The notes under the pieces were generated by a model, which worked only from the letters and a program-made list of their open reading frames with translations, did not search any database and was not told where the DNA came from. Below, piece by piece: positions 25,101-34,700 of a DNA stretch of 64,000 bases. The translations under genes and the position numbers were made by a program. Position 1 is the stretch's first letter. Each line of letters opens with the position of its first letter. Origin of the DNA: Limnochordia bacterium. GTDB lineage: Bacteria > Bacillota > Limnochordia > DUMW01. The DNA is taken from the NCBI GenBank assembly GCA_023230925.1, contig JALNWK010000005.1:16571-80570 (forward strand). The letters run 5' to 3'.

Positions 25101-28100
25101 TCACCTCTTCGGTATCCGCAAAAAGCGTGAATCCCCCAGCCCTTGCCACCACCTCTAACGCAGAAGTAGCACCTTTGATCGCATAGGCACCGGGACTCCT
25201 CACTTCACCGAAAATCAACACTTCAGTGGCCATCTGGGGCACAACTATGGTCTCCCCGCCACTTAGCATAATGTTCTGAGCAATATTGGGTTGCTGTTCT
25301 ACTGCTTCGAGATCTATTTTCTCTAACTCAGCACCCTCAGGACGTGAGAGCATAAGACCACTGGCGTTCGCCTCTTTGGCAAGCCCACCAGCCAGACCTA
25401 ACACATCAAGAATTGATGCTGATGACTCAAGAGTATAGCGTCCTGGTCTTGCTACAGCACCAAGGACTGTAACCTGGCGCACCCGCTTGGGAACAAATAT
25501 GACATCCCCGCCCACTAAGGGTATATTACTACTACCGTCATCTTGTAGTAGCGTTTGGCAATTAATCTCTTTGCTTACAAAACTCCCGTTTTCGATTCTC
25601 CGTAGGGCAACAGCTTCCACATCAGCAAAGGACGAAAATCCCTTTGCCTGACCGATAATTTCTAGCAGACCCTGACCCGGCTCTAGGTTATATACACCCG
25701 GGGCATTAACCTCGCCAAAGACTACCACCTGGCGTTCTTCTGCTTTCTCTATGTAGATTACGTCCCCACCGGAAAGAATTGGGTTTAATGGTCCCTTGGG
25801 ATCTGCCTTTGCCTCAAGGAGGCTGTATCTTTGAGGCTGATCCCTATCTTCGCTTGTTAACCAGATTAGGTCAATATCCGCCTCCGGTGTAGTCCCTTCG
25901 GCCATAGCAAGTGCGTCAAGGAGTCGAGTAGGTCCAATCACCGTATACGTTCCCGGTCGTGTCACTTCCCCAAGCACCGTAATATCCCGTCTAGCCCGAG
26001 GAACATAGACCACACCGCCCGGCTCTATAATTGGGCTCAACAGTCCATCTGGAGCATCGGACATGGTCTTTTGGACATTGAAGACTCTACGTGTTCCGTC
26101 CTTAAGGAGAACATGCACATTTTCCGCATCACCATGTTCAGCCACGCCGCCGGACATGGCTAGGGCATCGAGTAACCGAATGTCTTCTTGGATATCGAAC
26201 ACACCGGGGCTTTGAACTTCCCCTAACACGACCACTTGCTTTTGTGCCTTTGGCACATAGATGACGTCCCTAGGTTCTATCGGAAGGTTATCCTCTGGCT
26301 TAGTATTGCTCAGAATCGCTGAAACATCTATCGTACACAGCACTGGCCCTGTGGCTGTCTGCCGAGTCAGACTGACTTCCCCAAGATTTGCCCTTTCCGT
26401 AGGCCCTCCCGCTAAGGCGATCATATCCAATAATGTTGCCTCGGGTAGAATCTCGTATCCCCCTGGCACCCGTATTTCGCCTAAAATGACCACTTGTCGT
26501 TCCACCTTGGGAACAATAAGTACCTCACCGCCCTCTAACAGGCGGTTCGTCTCTGAAAATGGCCGCGCTAACACTTGCTCAAGGTCTATCTCAATCAGGC
26601 GAACATCATCGCCGACTCTTAAGCTTAGGCTTGCCGCCGACAGGTCCGCTTGAGGAGTAGGACCGCCACCTAGAGCCAAAACGTCTAGTACCGTTAATTC
26701 CTTCGCAATCTTGAAGTACCCTGGATTACGCACTTCTCCAAGGAGCAACACACCCCGGTTGTCTTCGGGGACATACACAACATCCCCTGGCCTAACTAGT
26801 ACCTCATCACTAACTACCTGACGTAGGGCGTCTCCTAGATCCAACTCCTTAATCAGCACTGCATCACTCGTCTGCCGGGTGATGCTGATCTTCGCCTTGT
26901 CAGCAGTAACATCCAAACCACCCGCCAACGCCAGGAGTTCATAAATGGTGACCCCTTCTTCAACTACATATGTACCAGGATTCCTTACCTCACCTAAGAC
27001 GATGGCGTGACGTTTTGTCTCAGGAACATAAATGATATCCCCACCCGACAAATGTGGATTATCCGCTTTCGGCCGTGCAGATATGGCATCTTTCACGTCA
27101 ACGACCACCGGCTCCGCCTGATCCTTAGAACTAATACTGACTTTGGTGGCGTCACCCAACTCGGTAATACCACCAGCGATAGCAATTGCATCCGTAAGCC
27201 GACTTCCGGGTCTGAGATCATAGGAGCCTGGACGCTGAACCTGACCAAAGACAATAACCTCCCGCTCAGCTTTAGGAACAAAGACAACATCGCCACCGAA
27301 AATAGGGATATCCGGCTTGTTCTGATCCTTTTGCAAAATCGCATCCAGATCGACAACAATGCGCTCTTGTTGCCCTCCTACTTTACGAGTAATACTTATC
27401 TGATCTATCAAAGCACCCTCTGTAGTATTTCCTGCCATCGCAATCAGCTCGAGCAGACTTAAATCACCCATTACCTGGAAGGCTCCGGGATTATTTACCT
27501 GACCCAAAATGACTACTTGCTCTGCCTTAGGAACATACATAATGTCCCCTGCACATATCTCGATATTGTTGGCCCCACCACCGCTTCTGCGTATTACTTC
27601 TAGATCAACTATATGCTGGTCGTCTCCTCTTTGTAACACCACCTGACGAAGATCAGCTTCCTTGGAATATCCGCCAGCAAGGCTGAGTAAATCAAGAATC
27701 CTGGTACCTTCTCGCACTGTGTAAGCGCCAGGTACATTAACCTCACCAAGGACCAGGGCTTTCCTCTCCTTTGGCACAAATACAATATCGCCTGACTCCA
27801 GACTAAACTGATCCCGTCTGCCCTCACTGACGATCTGGGCAAAATCAACGATCTCCAATTGGCCGTCGCGAGTGATCTTAATTTCGCTGATCGACGCCTC
27901 CGGGGTCAGTCCTCCGGCCCGAGCAAGCAGCTCTGAGATGGTTGACTCGGGCTTCAGATCATATAGACCGGGAACCTGTACCTCACCAAATAGCCTTACC
28001 TGAATCGTTCTAAACTCCTTAACTACAACGGTTACCCGGGGACTAACAATTAACTCCTTCATTCGCTCCATCAGTTCATTGGCCAACTGAGAGCTAGACT

Positions 28101-28311
28101 TTCCCGATGCAACAATATCCCCGGTCAGGGGTGGTACACCAATCTTACCATCCGGTCTTATTTGCACAATAGTTAGTAAATCCGGATGACCCCAAACCGA
28201 AATCTGCAACACATCGCCGGGCGCTAACAAGTACTCATCGGCAGCACCATGGGCAGTTGCTGCTAACACACAAACAACGATAATAAGCAAACAATTTACC
28301 CTTTTTCTCAT
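22168..28311 (-). CDS. Giant Wza-type polysaccharide export protein with 23 SLBB repeats
   Basis: Secreted protein of 2047 residues. A signal peptide (1-22) is followed by a Poly_export domain (about 24-105, with YLLAPGDVLQISVWG). I then count 23 SLBB repeats, average period about 83 residues (250 bases). Each opens with a strand like VVVLGEVRNPGTY, continues with a LLDLIALAGG-type helix, and closes with GGDIIYVP. The C-terminus is a short amphipathic segment (NTIFQFLTGVKLFKDL), where Wza has its outer-membrane helix. Usual Wza proteins are near 380 residues with about two such domains. The repeats are diverged, so this is not a recent expansion. It lies upstream of the Wzz-type protein and BY-kinase. 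Confidence 0.93.
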   Translation of the reverse strand: MRKRVNCLLIIVVCVLAATAHGAADEYLLAPGDVLQISVWGHPDLLTIVQIRPDGKIGVPPLTGDIVASGKSSSQLANELMERMKELIVSPRVTVVVKEFRTIQVRLFGEVQVPGLYDLKPESTISELLARAGGLTPEASISEIKITRDGQLEIVDFAQIVSEGRRDQFSLESGDIVFVPKERKALVLGEVNVPGAYTVREGTRILDLLSLAGGYSKEADLRQVVLQRGDDQHIVDLEVIRRSGGGANNIEICAGDIMYVPKAEQVVILGQVNNPGAFQVMGDLSLLELIAMAGNTTEGALIDQISITRKVGGQQERIVVDLDAILQKDQNKPDIPIFGGDVVFVPKAEREVIVFGQVQRPGSYDLRPGSRLTDAIAIAGGITELGDATKVSISSKDQAEPVVVDVKDAISARPKADNPHLSGGDIIYVPETKRHAIVLGEVRNPGTYVVEEGVTIYELLALAGGLDVTADKAKISITRQTSDAVLIKELDLGDALRQVVSDEVLVRPGDVVYVPEDNRGVLLLGEVRNPGYFKIAKELTVLDVLALGGGPTPQADLSAASLSLRVGDDVRLIEIDLEQVLARPFSETNRLLEGGEVLIVPKVERQVVILGEIRVPGGYEILPEATLLDMIALAGGPTERANLGEVSLTRQTATGPVLCTIDVSAILSNTKPEDNLPIEPRDVIYVPKAQKQVVVLGEVQSPGVFDIQEDIRLLDALAMSGGVAEHGDAENVHVLLKDGTRRVFNVQKTMSDAPDGLLSPIIEPGGVVYVPRARRDITVLGEVTRPGTYTVIGPTRLLDALAMAEGTTPEADIDLIWLTSEDRDQPQRYSLLEAKADPKGPLNPILSGGDVIYIEKAEERQVVVFGEVNAPGVYNLEPGQGLLEIIGQAKGFSSFADVEAVALRRIENGSFVSKEINCQTLLQDDGSSNIPLVGGDVIFVPKRVRQVTVLGAVARPGRYTLESSASILDVLGLAGGLAKEANASGLMLSRPEGAELEKIDLEAVEQQPNIAQNIMLSGGETIVVPQMATEVLIFGEVRSPGAYAIKGATSALEVVARAGGFTLFADTEEVTISRLTDEGYSPIQTQFDLVTPDVVRGGDVIYVPRVERHIWVLGEVRNPGVFQVDEKGLSIMQLLALAGGLTSKADATKINVHVDERSLVVGLDGENQPQNRLVGGEVVYVPATRQGVLVVGEVRNPGYYVPEPGSRVLDLIAMAGGLNEQTASMQGRLSRFGNESDPLPIDLAALVYQGDPKENLVIHGGDVLFIPKENREVVVLGEVRIPGRYTIAAGHDRLLDIIGLAGGLNANARQDAVRIIRADGKQEEIDFVEALTNSDFNLGLKPQDMIYVPRDEREVLVLGEVTRPGHFGYQKGLGPLELLSKAGGATEDADLSGAYILRKSADGSYCRIPADLGKLTSQDVDGFVHILAGDVLYLPRANRRVLILGEVNRPGTYLTEPGDTLLDLIGKAQGPTVQADLERVSLSRDDRTEVLDAKAMMGDVNQDNPLLVGGDIVFIPRANRQVLVLGQVNNPGYYIVDAGARVLDVLAMAKDITPKADPSKVTLVRDEDEIRIYTMDLNAVRQQYDLTSNIEVQGGDVLIVPEGEHDALILGEVSHPGTYPVKEGERLFNLITKAGGLAQDELGEAIVVRKAAMEPRRIVVDLQTVLHEPDSSDNVEVFPGDLVYIPLVRRQVSVLGAVNRPGQYTLLTGDSLLDMVAKAGGLRDDADGDSIIVGDESGEEIYSLTRIASGLMDSPLLSPGCAVYVPMLTQQVLVFGEVRNPGAYPLGTNNRLVDIIALAGGVTDRANTQSITLSRADGAVTHVFDLFSLYKLQGDDVRISPGDIVYVPRARNVMVLGQVRSPGAYLLPQGSRLLDAISLAGGVLPGASLDQITITRTEDDQDVILQADFHALTHQLALNTNYPIQEGDVIFVPEAKLEVVVLGQVKQPGMYSIGPDTRVMDVIAMAGGPTERAALQSVGIYRGADVSQVGEASLGDKLLFEGDVKKANPIVVGGDIIYVPETTSPDWNTIFQFLTGVKLFKDLVTGW

Positions 28312-28472
28312 CTATCCACACCCCAGATGCTCAATAAAGGATTCTTATCCAGATAAACTAGAAATCTCGAGTTAACAATAAGATACTTCTTCTCTGCCAA
28401 GAAAGTAACTGGATACAGCATACATCGTCAGGCATGTAGCAGCGTTCCCCGACAGAACCGTACAACCAGACC

Positions 28473-28505
28473 AAAAGCTGGGAGCCGCTAGGAAACACGG
28501 CTCCC
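28473..28505 (-). terminator. Terminator after the 28533-29459 gene
   Basis: GGGAGCCG (28480-28487) pairs with CGGCTCCC (28498-28505) around a 10-base loop. On the minus strand AGC then TTTT follow. It separates the SLH-barrel transcript from the polysaccharide export genes. Confidence 0.7.
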
Positions 28506-28532
28506 CTTAAGAACATCTAAACCTGCATCCAA

Positions 28533-29459
28533 TTAATGGAACACAATGCCATTGATATGTAGTTCCGCTACGGTTTCTCCGAGAATAACCGTCCCTACAG
28601 GCATGACCACCTCTGCACCCTTGACCACAAACGCCAGACCAGCGCCTATGGGGGAACCAAGTACAACTAATCCTGCTGTACCTAGTAGCGCAGCCAAACC
28701 CACAGCATCCTGACCCTTTTCCACCTTCGCCGATGGGATAAGATCTACTAGACTACGGTCGATGGCCTTAACGCTTCCTAGTTCCAAGACAACCTGGGCA
28801 TCCCTTCCTAGCTGCTTGGCCTGGGTCACTTGCTTAACGACTCCTGTTCCTAGCAGTCCCTTAGGTATTACTAGGACATCATCGACAAAAACGTTTTCGT
28901 TGATCCGGAACTTAATTTCATCGCCGTCTCGATTCTTGGTAGAATCTATCCCGTCCATCAATTCTAGTTGCACCACCGTTCCAGCGGGGACAACAACGGA
29001 CTGCATCTGTATATCCGGGAACAGGGCCAACATGCCTTTGATGCGGCCATCAAAGGGCCCGGTGAGTACCTTCCCGTAATAGGCGTTTTCCATAAACTCT
29101 AGCTGTGTTACCAAGGAACTATGCTCCCGGACCTCGTTGAAGGTTAACCATTCCACAGCATTCAATGTCATGCTCAAATTACCAGCGACTTCGTCACTAG
29201 GCGCAAGCATGTTCCAGATCTTGTCAACTCTTGGTACTAGACTTGCTGTTGAACCACCACTTACACCAAAAAGATCACTTTCTAGCTTACTTACCCTCTG
29301 AAACGGTGTAAGATCCTTGGCACTGTAATCCTTCCCATACACCATAGTCTCAATCAATGCAATCCTGTCCAACACCCCTTGGCCATAGACGGGAACGCTG
29401 GCACATACTAGAACAATACAGAGAACAGAAATAGCGAACCCTCTCAATTTAACGGTCAT
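28533..29459 (-). CDS. Secreted protein of unknown function
   Basis: Protein of 308 residues with a signal peptide (cleavage near VYGQG, residue 27). The N-terminal third has two copies of a short leucine/glycine pattern ending in VYG and LFG (IALIETMVYG, VSKLESDLFG), a pattern I have seen in envelope proteins. The middle (about 155-215) is a strand-rich domain containing VVPAGTVVQLELMD and VFVDDVLVIPKGLLGTG, and a hydrophobic glycine/alanine segment is near 245-275. GGGGGG lies six bases before the ATG at 29459; the GTG at 29474 is less likely. It follows the SLH-barrel gene by 36 bases and is probably cotranscribed with it. Confidence 0.6.
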   Translation of the reverse strand: MTVKLRGFAISVLCIVLVCASVPVYGQGVLDRIALIETMVYGKDYSAKDLTPFQRVSKLESDLFGVSGGSTASLVPRVDKIWNMLAPSDEVAGNLSMTLNAVEWLTFNEVREHSSLVTQLEFMENAYYGKVLTGPFDGRIKGMLALFPDIQMQSVVVPAGTVVQLELMDGIDSTKNRDGDEIKFRINENVFVDDVLVIPKGLLGTGVVKQVTQAKQLGRDAQVVLELGSVKAIDRSLVDLIPSAKVEKGQDAVGLAALLGTAGLVVLGSPIGAGLAFVVKGAEVVMPVGTVILGETVAELHINGIVFH

Positions 29460-29495
29460 GCTTGTCCCCCCCACAGGAAATATTAAAACATTTAC

Positions 29496-31055
29496 TTAAA
29501 ACCTAATAGTAAACTCCGCACTCGCCCGATTGGACTTCGAGGCCACATCCCCAGAAAAGTCAACCATCTCATATCCTAGGTGGAGCAAAGCATTGCCTCC
29601 CACCTCGAACCCAAGGCCGAATGACGTTGTCAAAGTGTTTACATTTCCCGACTGCAGACTAATATCTGCTAGCAACTTACGGTCGTTACCCAGCAAATAC
29701 TCTAGGCCGGCCGTTGTTGTCTGCATGGTACTTAGGACCTCCAGATCATTATCGCGTTCCCCTTCAAACAACAGACCCGCTTTTACCTTGCCTTGAGGAA
29801 TCAGAACGTCAAGACCCACTGAGGTTTTCGAACGAGAAGGTCCCAGTTTCTTATTAAGAAGACTATCAAGATCAACGTACTCATAACCGGCATGTAAAAC
29901 GCCTACATTATCCACCGTGTAGTTTACGCCTACCGATGTGGTCTTACTAATTGCCGTTTCTCCATCATAGGCGTTTTCGTTATGCCCAAGCTCAGTTATG
30001 AAACGTAGATCACCCATTTTCAACTCCATCTGGTACAAGGCCAAGTCACCTTCCTGGGTAATCTCACTACTCAAATGACTGTATCCATCGAGAACTCGAT
30101 TGTACCAGCCAGCAAGCTCCATTATCTCATTGGTGAAAAGTGCGCCAATGCGAAATGAGCTTCCGCTATCATCGGATGCCGCCGATTGAGAAAACTCTCC
30201 AATCAACTCAAGGCCACCGCCTAGTACCCAGCTACCCCCAAGACTAGTTAGAAACTTCGCTTTTTCCTGATCCCAGACTCCTGAAGGTGCTTTCAAGGCG
30301 TAACTGGCGTCAAGCATAATCTGATCAGTCAATCGAAAGGAGCCATCTAACGCGGCCATATAGTCGTTTTGATCTCTTTGTTTTGACTGGGCAACTAACA
30401 ACTGCGAATTCCAGAAATTCGTCTGCACACTACCGGGCAACCACTTATTGACTTCTGACCAAGGACCGTCCCCTAAGGGAATCATACTCAATACGAGGGG
30501 ACTGGCTGGACCATTCAGGACATCATTCAGAGGAAACACCACTCCTTTGTGCCCTTCTTCCCCAGCCAATAGCTGCGAAATCCTATACAAAACACGACCG
30601 TCTTGCCCATTACCTCCGAAAACGTAAAACGTATTCGCGGTTTCGCCTATGTCAACGGCGCGCCAGTTCTGCAACGAATAGACTGCCAACTCCGTATCCA
30701 GACCAAGCAACTTTAGTTCAGGCCGAAACTCCTTCTCTAACCGTAGCAATAAACCAGCACTAGCCCGATTCAGCGCCTGGATCTGAAATCCTTGCTCCTC
30801 CCAGGAATCAATGTTTAGACTACTGAAAATCCTAGAAACAAGCAACGCCATCTCGTATCGGCTTACGGTCTGACCATCTTGAAACCCGCTGGAATAGACC
30901 TCATCGATTAGGCCATAGCCGGCCAGTTCTCTAAACGCGGTATATGACCAATGCTCCTTCGGCACATCGCTCAAGGAATCTAGGGCGGACACGGGCCCGG
31001 CAATTAATAGGATACAAATGAGAATAACCAATGGATACACATTACGTCCTCGCAT
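29496..31055 (-). CDS. SLH-domain outer-membrane beta-barrel protein
   Basis: Protein of 519 residues with a signal peptide (to about SALDS, residue 25) and one SLH domain (about 27-80, LSDVPKEHWSYTAF to YEMALLVSRIF). A linker follows, then a strand-rich C-terminal barrel that ends in SAEFTIRF with a terminal phenylalanine. This is the layout of OmpM-type proteins of diderm Firmicutes, where the SLH domain binds cell-wall polymer and the barrel sits in the outer membrane. AGGAGGG lies six bases before the ATG at 31055. The gene has a spacer of 92 bases from the YqgF-like gene upstream. Confidence 0.85.
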   Translation of the reverse strand: MRGRNVYPLVILICILLIAGPVSALDSLSDVPKEHWSYTAFRELAGYGLIDEVYSSGFQDGQTVSRYEMALLVSRIFSSLNIDSWEEQGFQIQALNRASAGLLLRLEKEFRPELKLLGLDTELAVYSLQNWRAVDIGETANTFYVFGGNGQDGRVLYRISQLLAGEEGHKGVVFPLNDVLNGPASPLVLSMIPLGDGPWSEVNKWLPGSVQTNFWNSQLLVAQSKQRDQNDYMAALDGSFRLTDQIMLDASYALKAPSGVWDQEKAKFLTSLGGSWVLGGGLELIGEFSQSAASDDSGSSFRIGALFTNEIMELAGWYNRVLDGYSHLSSEITQEGDLALYQMELKMGDLRFITELGHNENAYDGETAISKTTSVGVNYTVDNVGVLHAGYEYVDLDSLLNKKLGPSRSKTSVGLDVLIPQGKVKAGLLFEGERDNDLEVLSTMQTTTAGLEYLLGNDRKLLADISLQSGNVNTLTTSFGLGFEVGGNALLHLGYEMVDFSGDVASKSNRASAEFTIRF

Positions 31056-31147
31056 CTTCCGCCCTCCTTTAGCAGTACTCACTAGGTTGTGATATTCGCC
31101 ATGCTTATCTTGTTTTCCTTGTTCGATACTATGATCACAGACTGGAT

Positions 31148-31537
31148 TTAAAACTTGCAGTGAAGAAAAAAACGTTCGGCTAAAATTTCGGCCACTATAT
31201 CGTCATAGGGCTCTGGCGGGACCTGCAGGGAGGTTGGTAATAACCGACGCCATCCAGTGGGTTTGTTGTACCTCCAATACCGTCTTCGCGCTTCCTCGCT
31301 GGAACGATGCTCATCCACAAACTCAATAGGCAAACCATTACCAACCAACTGGGCTATTTCTCTAGCACCAGTGCGATTTCCGATAACAATCACCTCTGGA
31401 CCATATCTCGCCATCAATCCTCTAGCAAACTCGCCAATCGCATCGACACCTACAACCCCTCGCAAGATTGTACCATGTTGGTCGGCTACGGCAATGCCGC
31501 ATTTAGACGTACCTGGGTCTATTGCCAAAATCCGCAA
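31148..31537 (-). CDS. YqgF/RuvX-like RNase H-fold protein
   Basis: Small protein of 129 residues with the RNase H-like opening LAIDPGTSKCGIAV, an internal VIVIGNRTGAREI segment, and FVDEHRSSEEARRRYW near residue 75. These match the fold of YqgF (pre-16S rRNA nuclease) and RuvC-like resolvases, with carboxylates at Asp 7, Glu 76 and Asp 112. Length is near the usual 130-140. It is not the classical mreB or alaS neighbour; here it lies between two SLH-barrel genes. TTG start with GAGGGGAA six bases before. It could be a second RNase H-fold protein with a distinct role. Confidence 0.72.
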   Translation of the reverse strand: MRILAIDPGTSKCGIAVADQHGTILRGVVGVDAIGEFARGLMARYGPEVIVIGNRTGAREIAQLVGNGLPIEFVDEHRSSEEARRRYWRYNKPTGWRRLLPTSLQVPPEPYDDIVAEILAERFFLHCKF

Positions 31538-31626
31538 TTATTCTTCCCCTCTAAGTTATGTCATACTTCAAACGGCTAGAAATAAATGATAAACAATGCA
31601 GGAAAGCCAATAAGTCCCTTGTACGA

Positions 31627-31655
31627 AGTATACTCCATAGCATCCTAACCGTCAA
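31627..31655 (-). promoter_or_regulatory. Sigma-A type promoter of the YqgF-like gene
   Basis: TTGACG (31655-31650) and TATACT (31632-31627) on the minus strand are 17 bases apart. Transcription would start near 31620, about 80 bases before the TTG at 31537. Confidence 0.75.
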
Positions 31656-31712
31656 CCGCTTTCGACTGGCCTTTTAAGACCGTTATTCCCTCTCTATACA
31701 CTGGGTTAGACC

Positions 31713-31745
31713 AAAAAAAGCCCCCGGATAAATCACCCGGGGGCC
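31713..31745 (-). terminator. Terminator of the long SLH-barrel gene
   Basis: GCCCCCGG (31744-31737 on the minus strand) pairs with CCGGGGGC (31727-31720) and is followed by a seven-T run. It lies about 20 bases after the stop of the gene ending at 31763. Confidence 0.9.
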
Positions 31746-31762
31746 TACGTTCTCGATTACCT

Positions 31763-34700
31763 TTAGAAGCTGAACCCAACTGTCGCAAGGGCTTCCCATA
31801 CCTGATAATCTTCATCAACGTTGGTATCCCAGCACAGCTCAGCATAGTTACTGCTCAGCGAAATGTTAAAACCGTTACCGATTGGGTAAACATACTTCAT
31901 GTCAGCAGTTCGAGCGCTAAAGCGATCTGATTTCTTGGTATCAAGCCCAGCACTCTGCTTTGCAGCTAGACTTAAGCTACCACCGTAAAGCTGACGATCA
32001 GCCGTAAGTGAAAGCTTACTCTCTGGAGCAAGACTAGCATTGGTAAGCAAATCAGTACTCTGACCGTACTCAACACCAACACCCACCTTGGCATTGAGCA
32101 ATTCTCCAGTATAATCAAGTCCGATACTGGCAGTCCCTACCTTATCCGTTACAGTAGAGCTAAGCAAGTCCTCCGTTGTGGTAACACGATACCCAGCAGC
32201 AAACATCAAGCCATCACCGGCATCAATGACCGACCTCAATCCACCTACGGTCTTGCGGTTCTCCTGCCACTTATCCAGTTCGGTCCACTTGTTATCTACG
32301 ATTTCCCTCGTAGTCCACTGATACGTTGCATCAAGACTGACTCCGGGACCTACTGGCATCTTATCGATATTCAGTGCCACTTGATAGTGCTGCCTATCAT
32401 CGACACCAAGCTCCTTCAAATTAGCCACATCTAAATCAAGTACTACAGGCAAATCGAAGGGCGCTATCTTTCTGGAAACAGATAGTTTGCCGATAGAGTG
32501 ATCCAGCTCGTCAGTGGTGGAGAAATCTCTGGTGAAGTATGCACCATACAGGTCAAAGTCGAGTATATTCCGCTTAGCATCCAAAAGATTCTCTATCTTG
32601 GAGCTTTCACCACCGTCATCCTTGGTCGTGATATCCCTGCGCTCATAGCCAAGCTCGGCTCCAAAAACGTCGACGTTCTTCAAAGTGGTAATATTAGATA
32701 GTTCGTAATGGCCTTTCGTCACACTAGTATCTAGTCTACCAACTTGTTGAGTAAGCTTTGCACCAAACACAGGAGCCGAGGCCGTTAAGACATACTTCCT
32801 TTGATCCGGTAAAAGATCCCCGTCTTTGCTCTTGAAGTCCTTCGCATATTTCGGAGCAAATCCCTCAGCAACGTTTCCATAGTCGAAACCAATATCTATA
32901 ATCCCAACGTTGGTCCCAAGTTTGACGTCGGTTGCGGTAACGCTATCTGCCTTGTACGAATCTACCGTATACTTTAGGTCATAGTCAATATTACCAATCG
33001 AGCCTACAGTACCAATCTGGCCCACCCGGTCACGAGCATATGCTGGTGCCCCGGCGCCAACATGGGGGTCTGTGAACCAACTTACCAGTCGAGTATACAG
33101 TTTCCCAGTTGCAACATCAAATTCACCGTAAACAGCAGCTAGATACTCACCCACATTAAGCCGTGAGAAGTACACATCAGCCCTTACAGTATCGCTAAAG
33201 GCGAGTTTGGAACTAACACCAAACATCTTCAGTGGCTCGATCTTCTTCTTGTTAATGGTGTATTTGTCAAAGGAACCAGCGATCTCGTCATGGCTCAGTG
33301 AGCCAAAGTAAGCTAGTCTAAGCACATCGGGAGTTTCCACCCTGACACTCATATCCGACAGACGCACGTTAAAGTCCGGATCGCTGCCGAAGAAGTTGGT
33401 CACCGTTGCCAAGCTTCCCTTAACCAGTACGTTATCACTAGGATAAGCCTCAAAACCAAAGGTTAACTTGTGTGCGAATCTGCTCACAGCAGGATCGTAC
33501 AGCTTCGGATTGGAGGTCTTTGTATCCCTTACATGAGGATCTTTGTATAGCTTTGCAGCATCCCCTGCCACGACAGCCCTGTTAACTAACTCTAGGCTAG
33601 TATCACCAAAGAACCTGACCTTCCCAAACTTAGCCGCGAACTCCTCAAAGGAACCAGATAGAGCATCGTGGTCCTTGCGCAGATCTTGCTGCTGTGCTGC
33701 CAACTTTCCGGTGGCATCCTCAAGATCTCCCACGGCCACTCGCAGTTCCTGTTGTCCTTGCTCGACCTTTGCCAACCGGCTACTCAGGAGTTCCTGGGTG
33801 CTCTCAATGTTCTTAACCTCAGTATCCAGCGCCACCACGAAGGAGCGTAGATCATCTAATCCTGTAGCACCGGTCTGCAACTCGGCCTTGAGTTCACTGA
33901 TCGTGGCCTCGATTCGATCGGCACGTTTGTTGGTGCGTTCTATCCTAAATAGGAGATCACCCATCTTTGAGTCTAGCACTGCATTACGAGACTCAAATAA
34001 CGAAAGCATACCCTTTATGCCATCAAATTCTTCCTGCAATTCTGCCTCAGTCAGATCCAGTTTCGCTTCGATTCGCTCAACCTGTTTGTTTGCTCGTCCA
34101 ATTCTAAACAAAAGATCGCTTAACTTCGAATCGATCACGGCATTCTTCGAGTCCAAAACAGAAATTGCACTCTTTACAGCAACGATCTCGTCTTCTAGTT
34201 CCGCATTGGTGGCATCAAGCTGCTTCATGATGGAAGCTGTTTTCAGATCGATTAGTGCCTTTAGACCGTCCACATCCTTAGACATGGCCGCCAGTTGCAC
34301 GTCAAAAAGACCCATTTGGTCATTGAGTAGGTCTGTGACCTGCTGTAGCTTGGTGGCTACTTCGGATGCTTCAAGTGCGGTCTGCTCGGCGGTCTTACTG
34401 ATCTCCAGTCCTTCCTTTGCCACAGTTAGTGCTTCAGCGGCGGAAACCTGTGCCTCTTGCCCCAACTTGACTGCCTTCTCGCCAAGGGCCTTGGCCTCCT
34501 CGGAATATGCAACAGCCTCAGCAGATCTGGTTAGGGCCGCATCACTATTCTTAACAGCGGTCTGCGCCATTTCTGCAACTTCAGGGCCGGTAGTATCGGT
34601 GCTTTGTTGAACCTTCAATGCGATTGCTTCGGCCCGACTAGCGGTTTCTGCTGTTGCATCGCTTAGTGCCTTAAGTTCCTCCAGCACTTTGGCAATTTCA

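Noticed and set aside
22168..28311. Regularly spaced similar segments, at first sight a repeat array
   Set aside because: The period of about 250 bases is protein-level SLBB repetition within one open frame; there are no identical repeats and unique spacers as in CRISPR.
33543..34610. Plus-strand open frame of 355 codons opposite the coiled coil of the SLH protein
   Set aside because: It mirrors the regular codon pattern of the coiled coil on the other strand, has serine-rich low-complexity product and no ribosome binding site.
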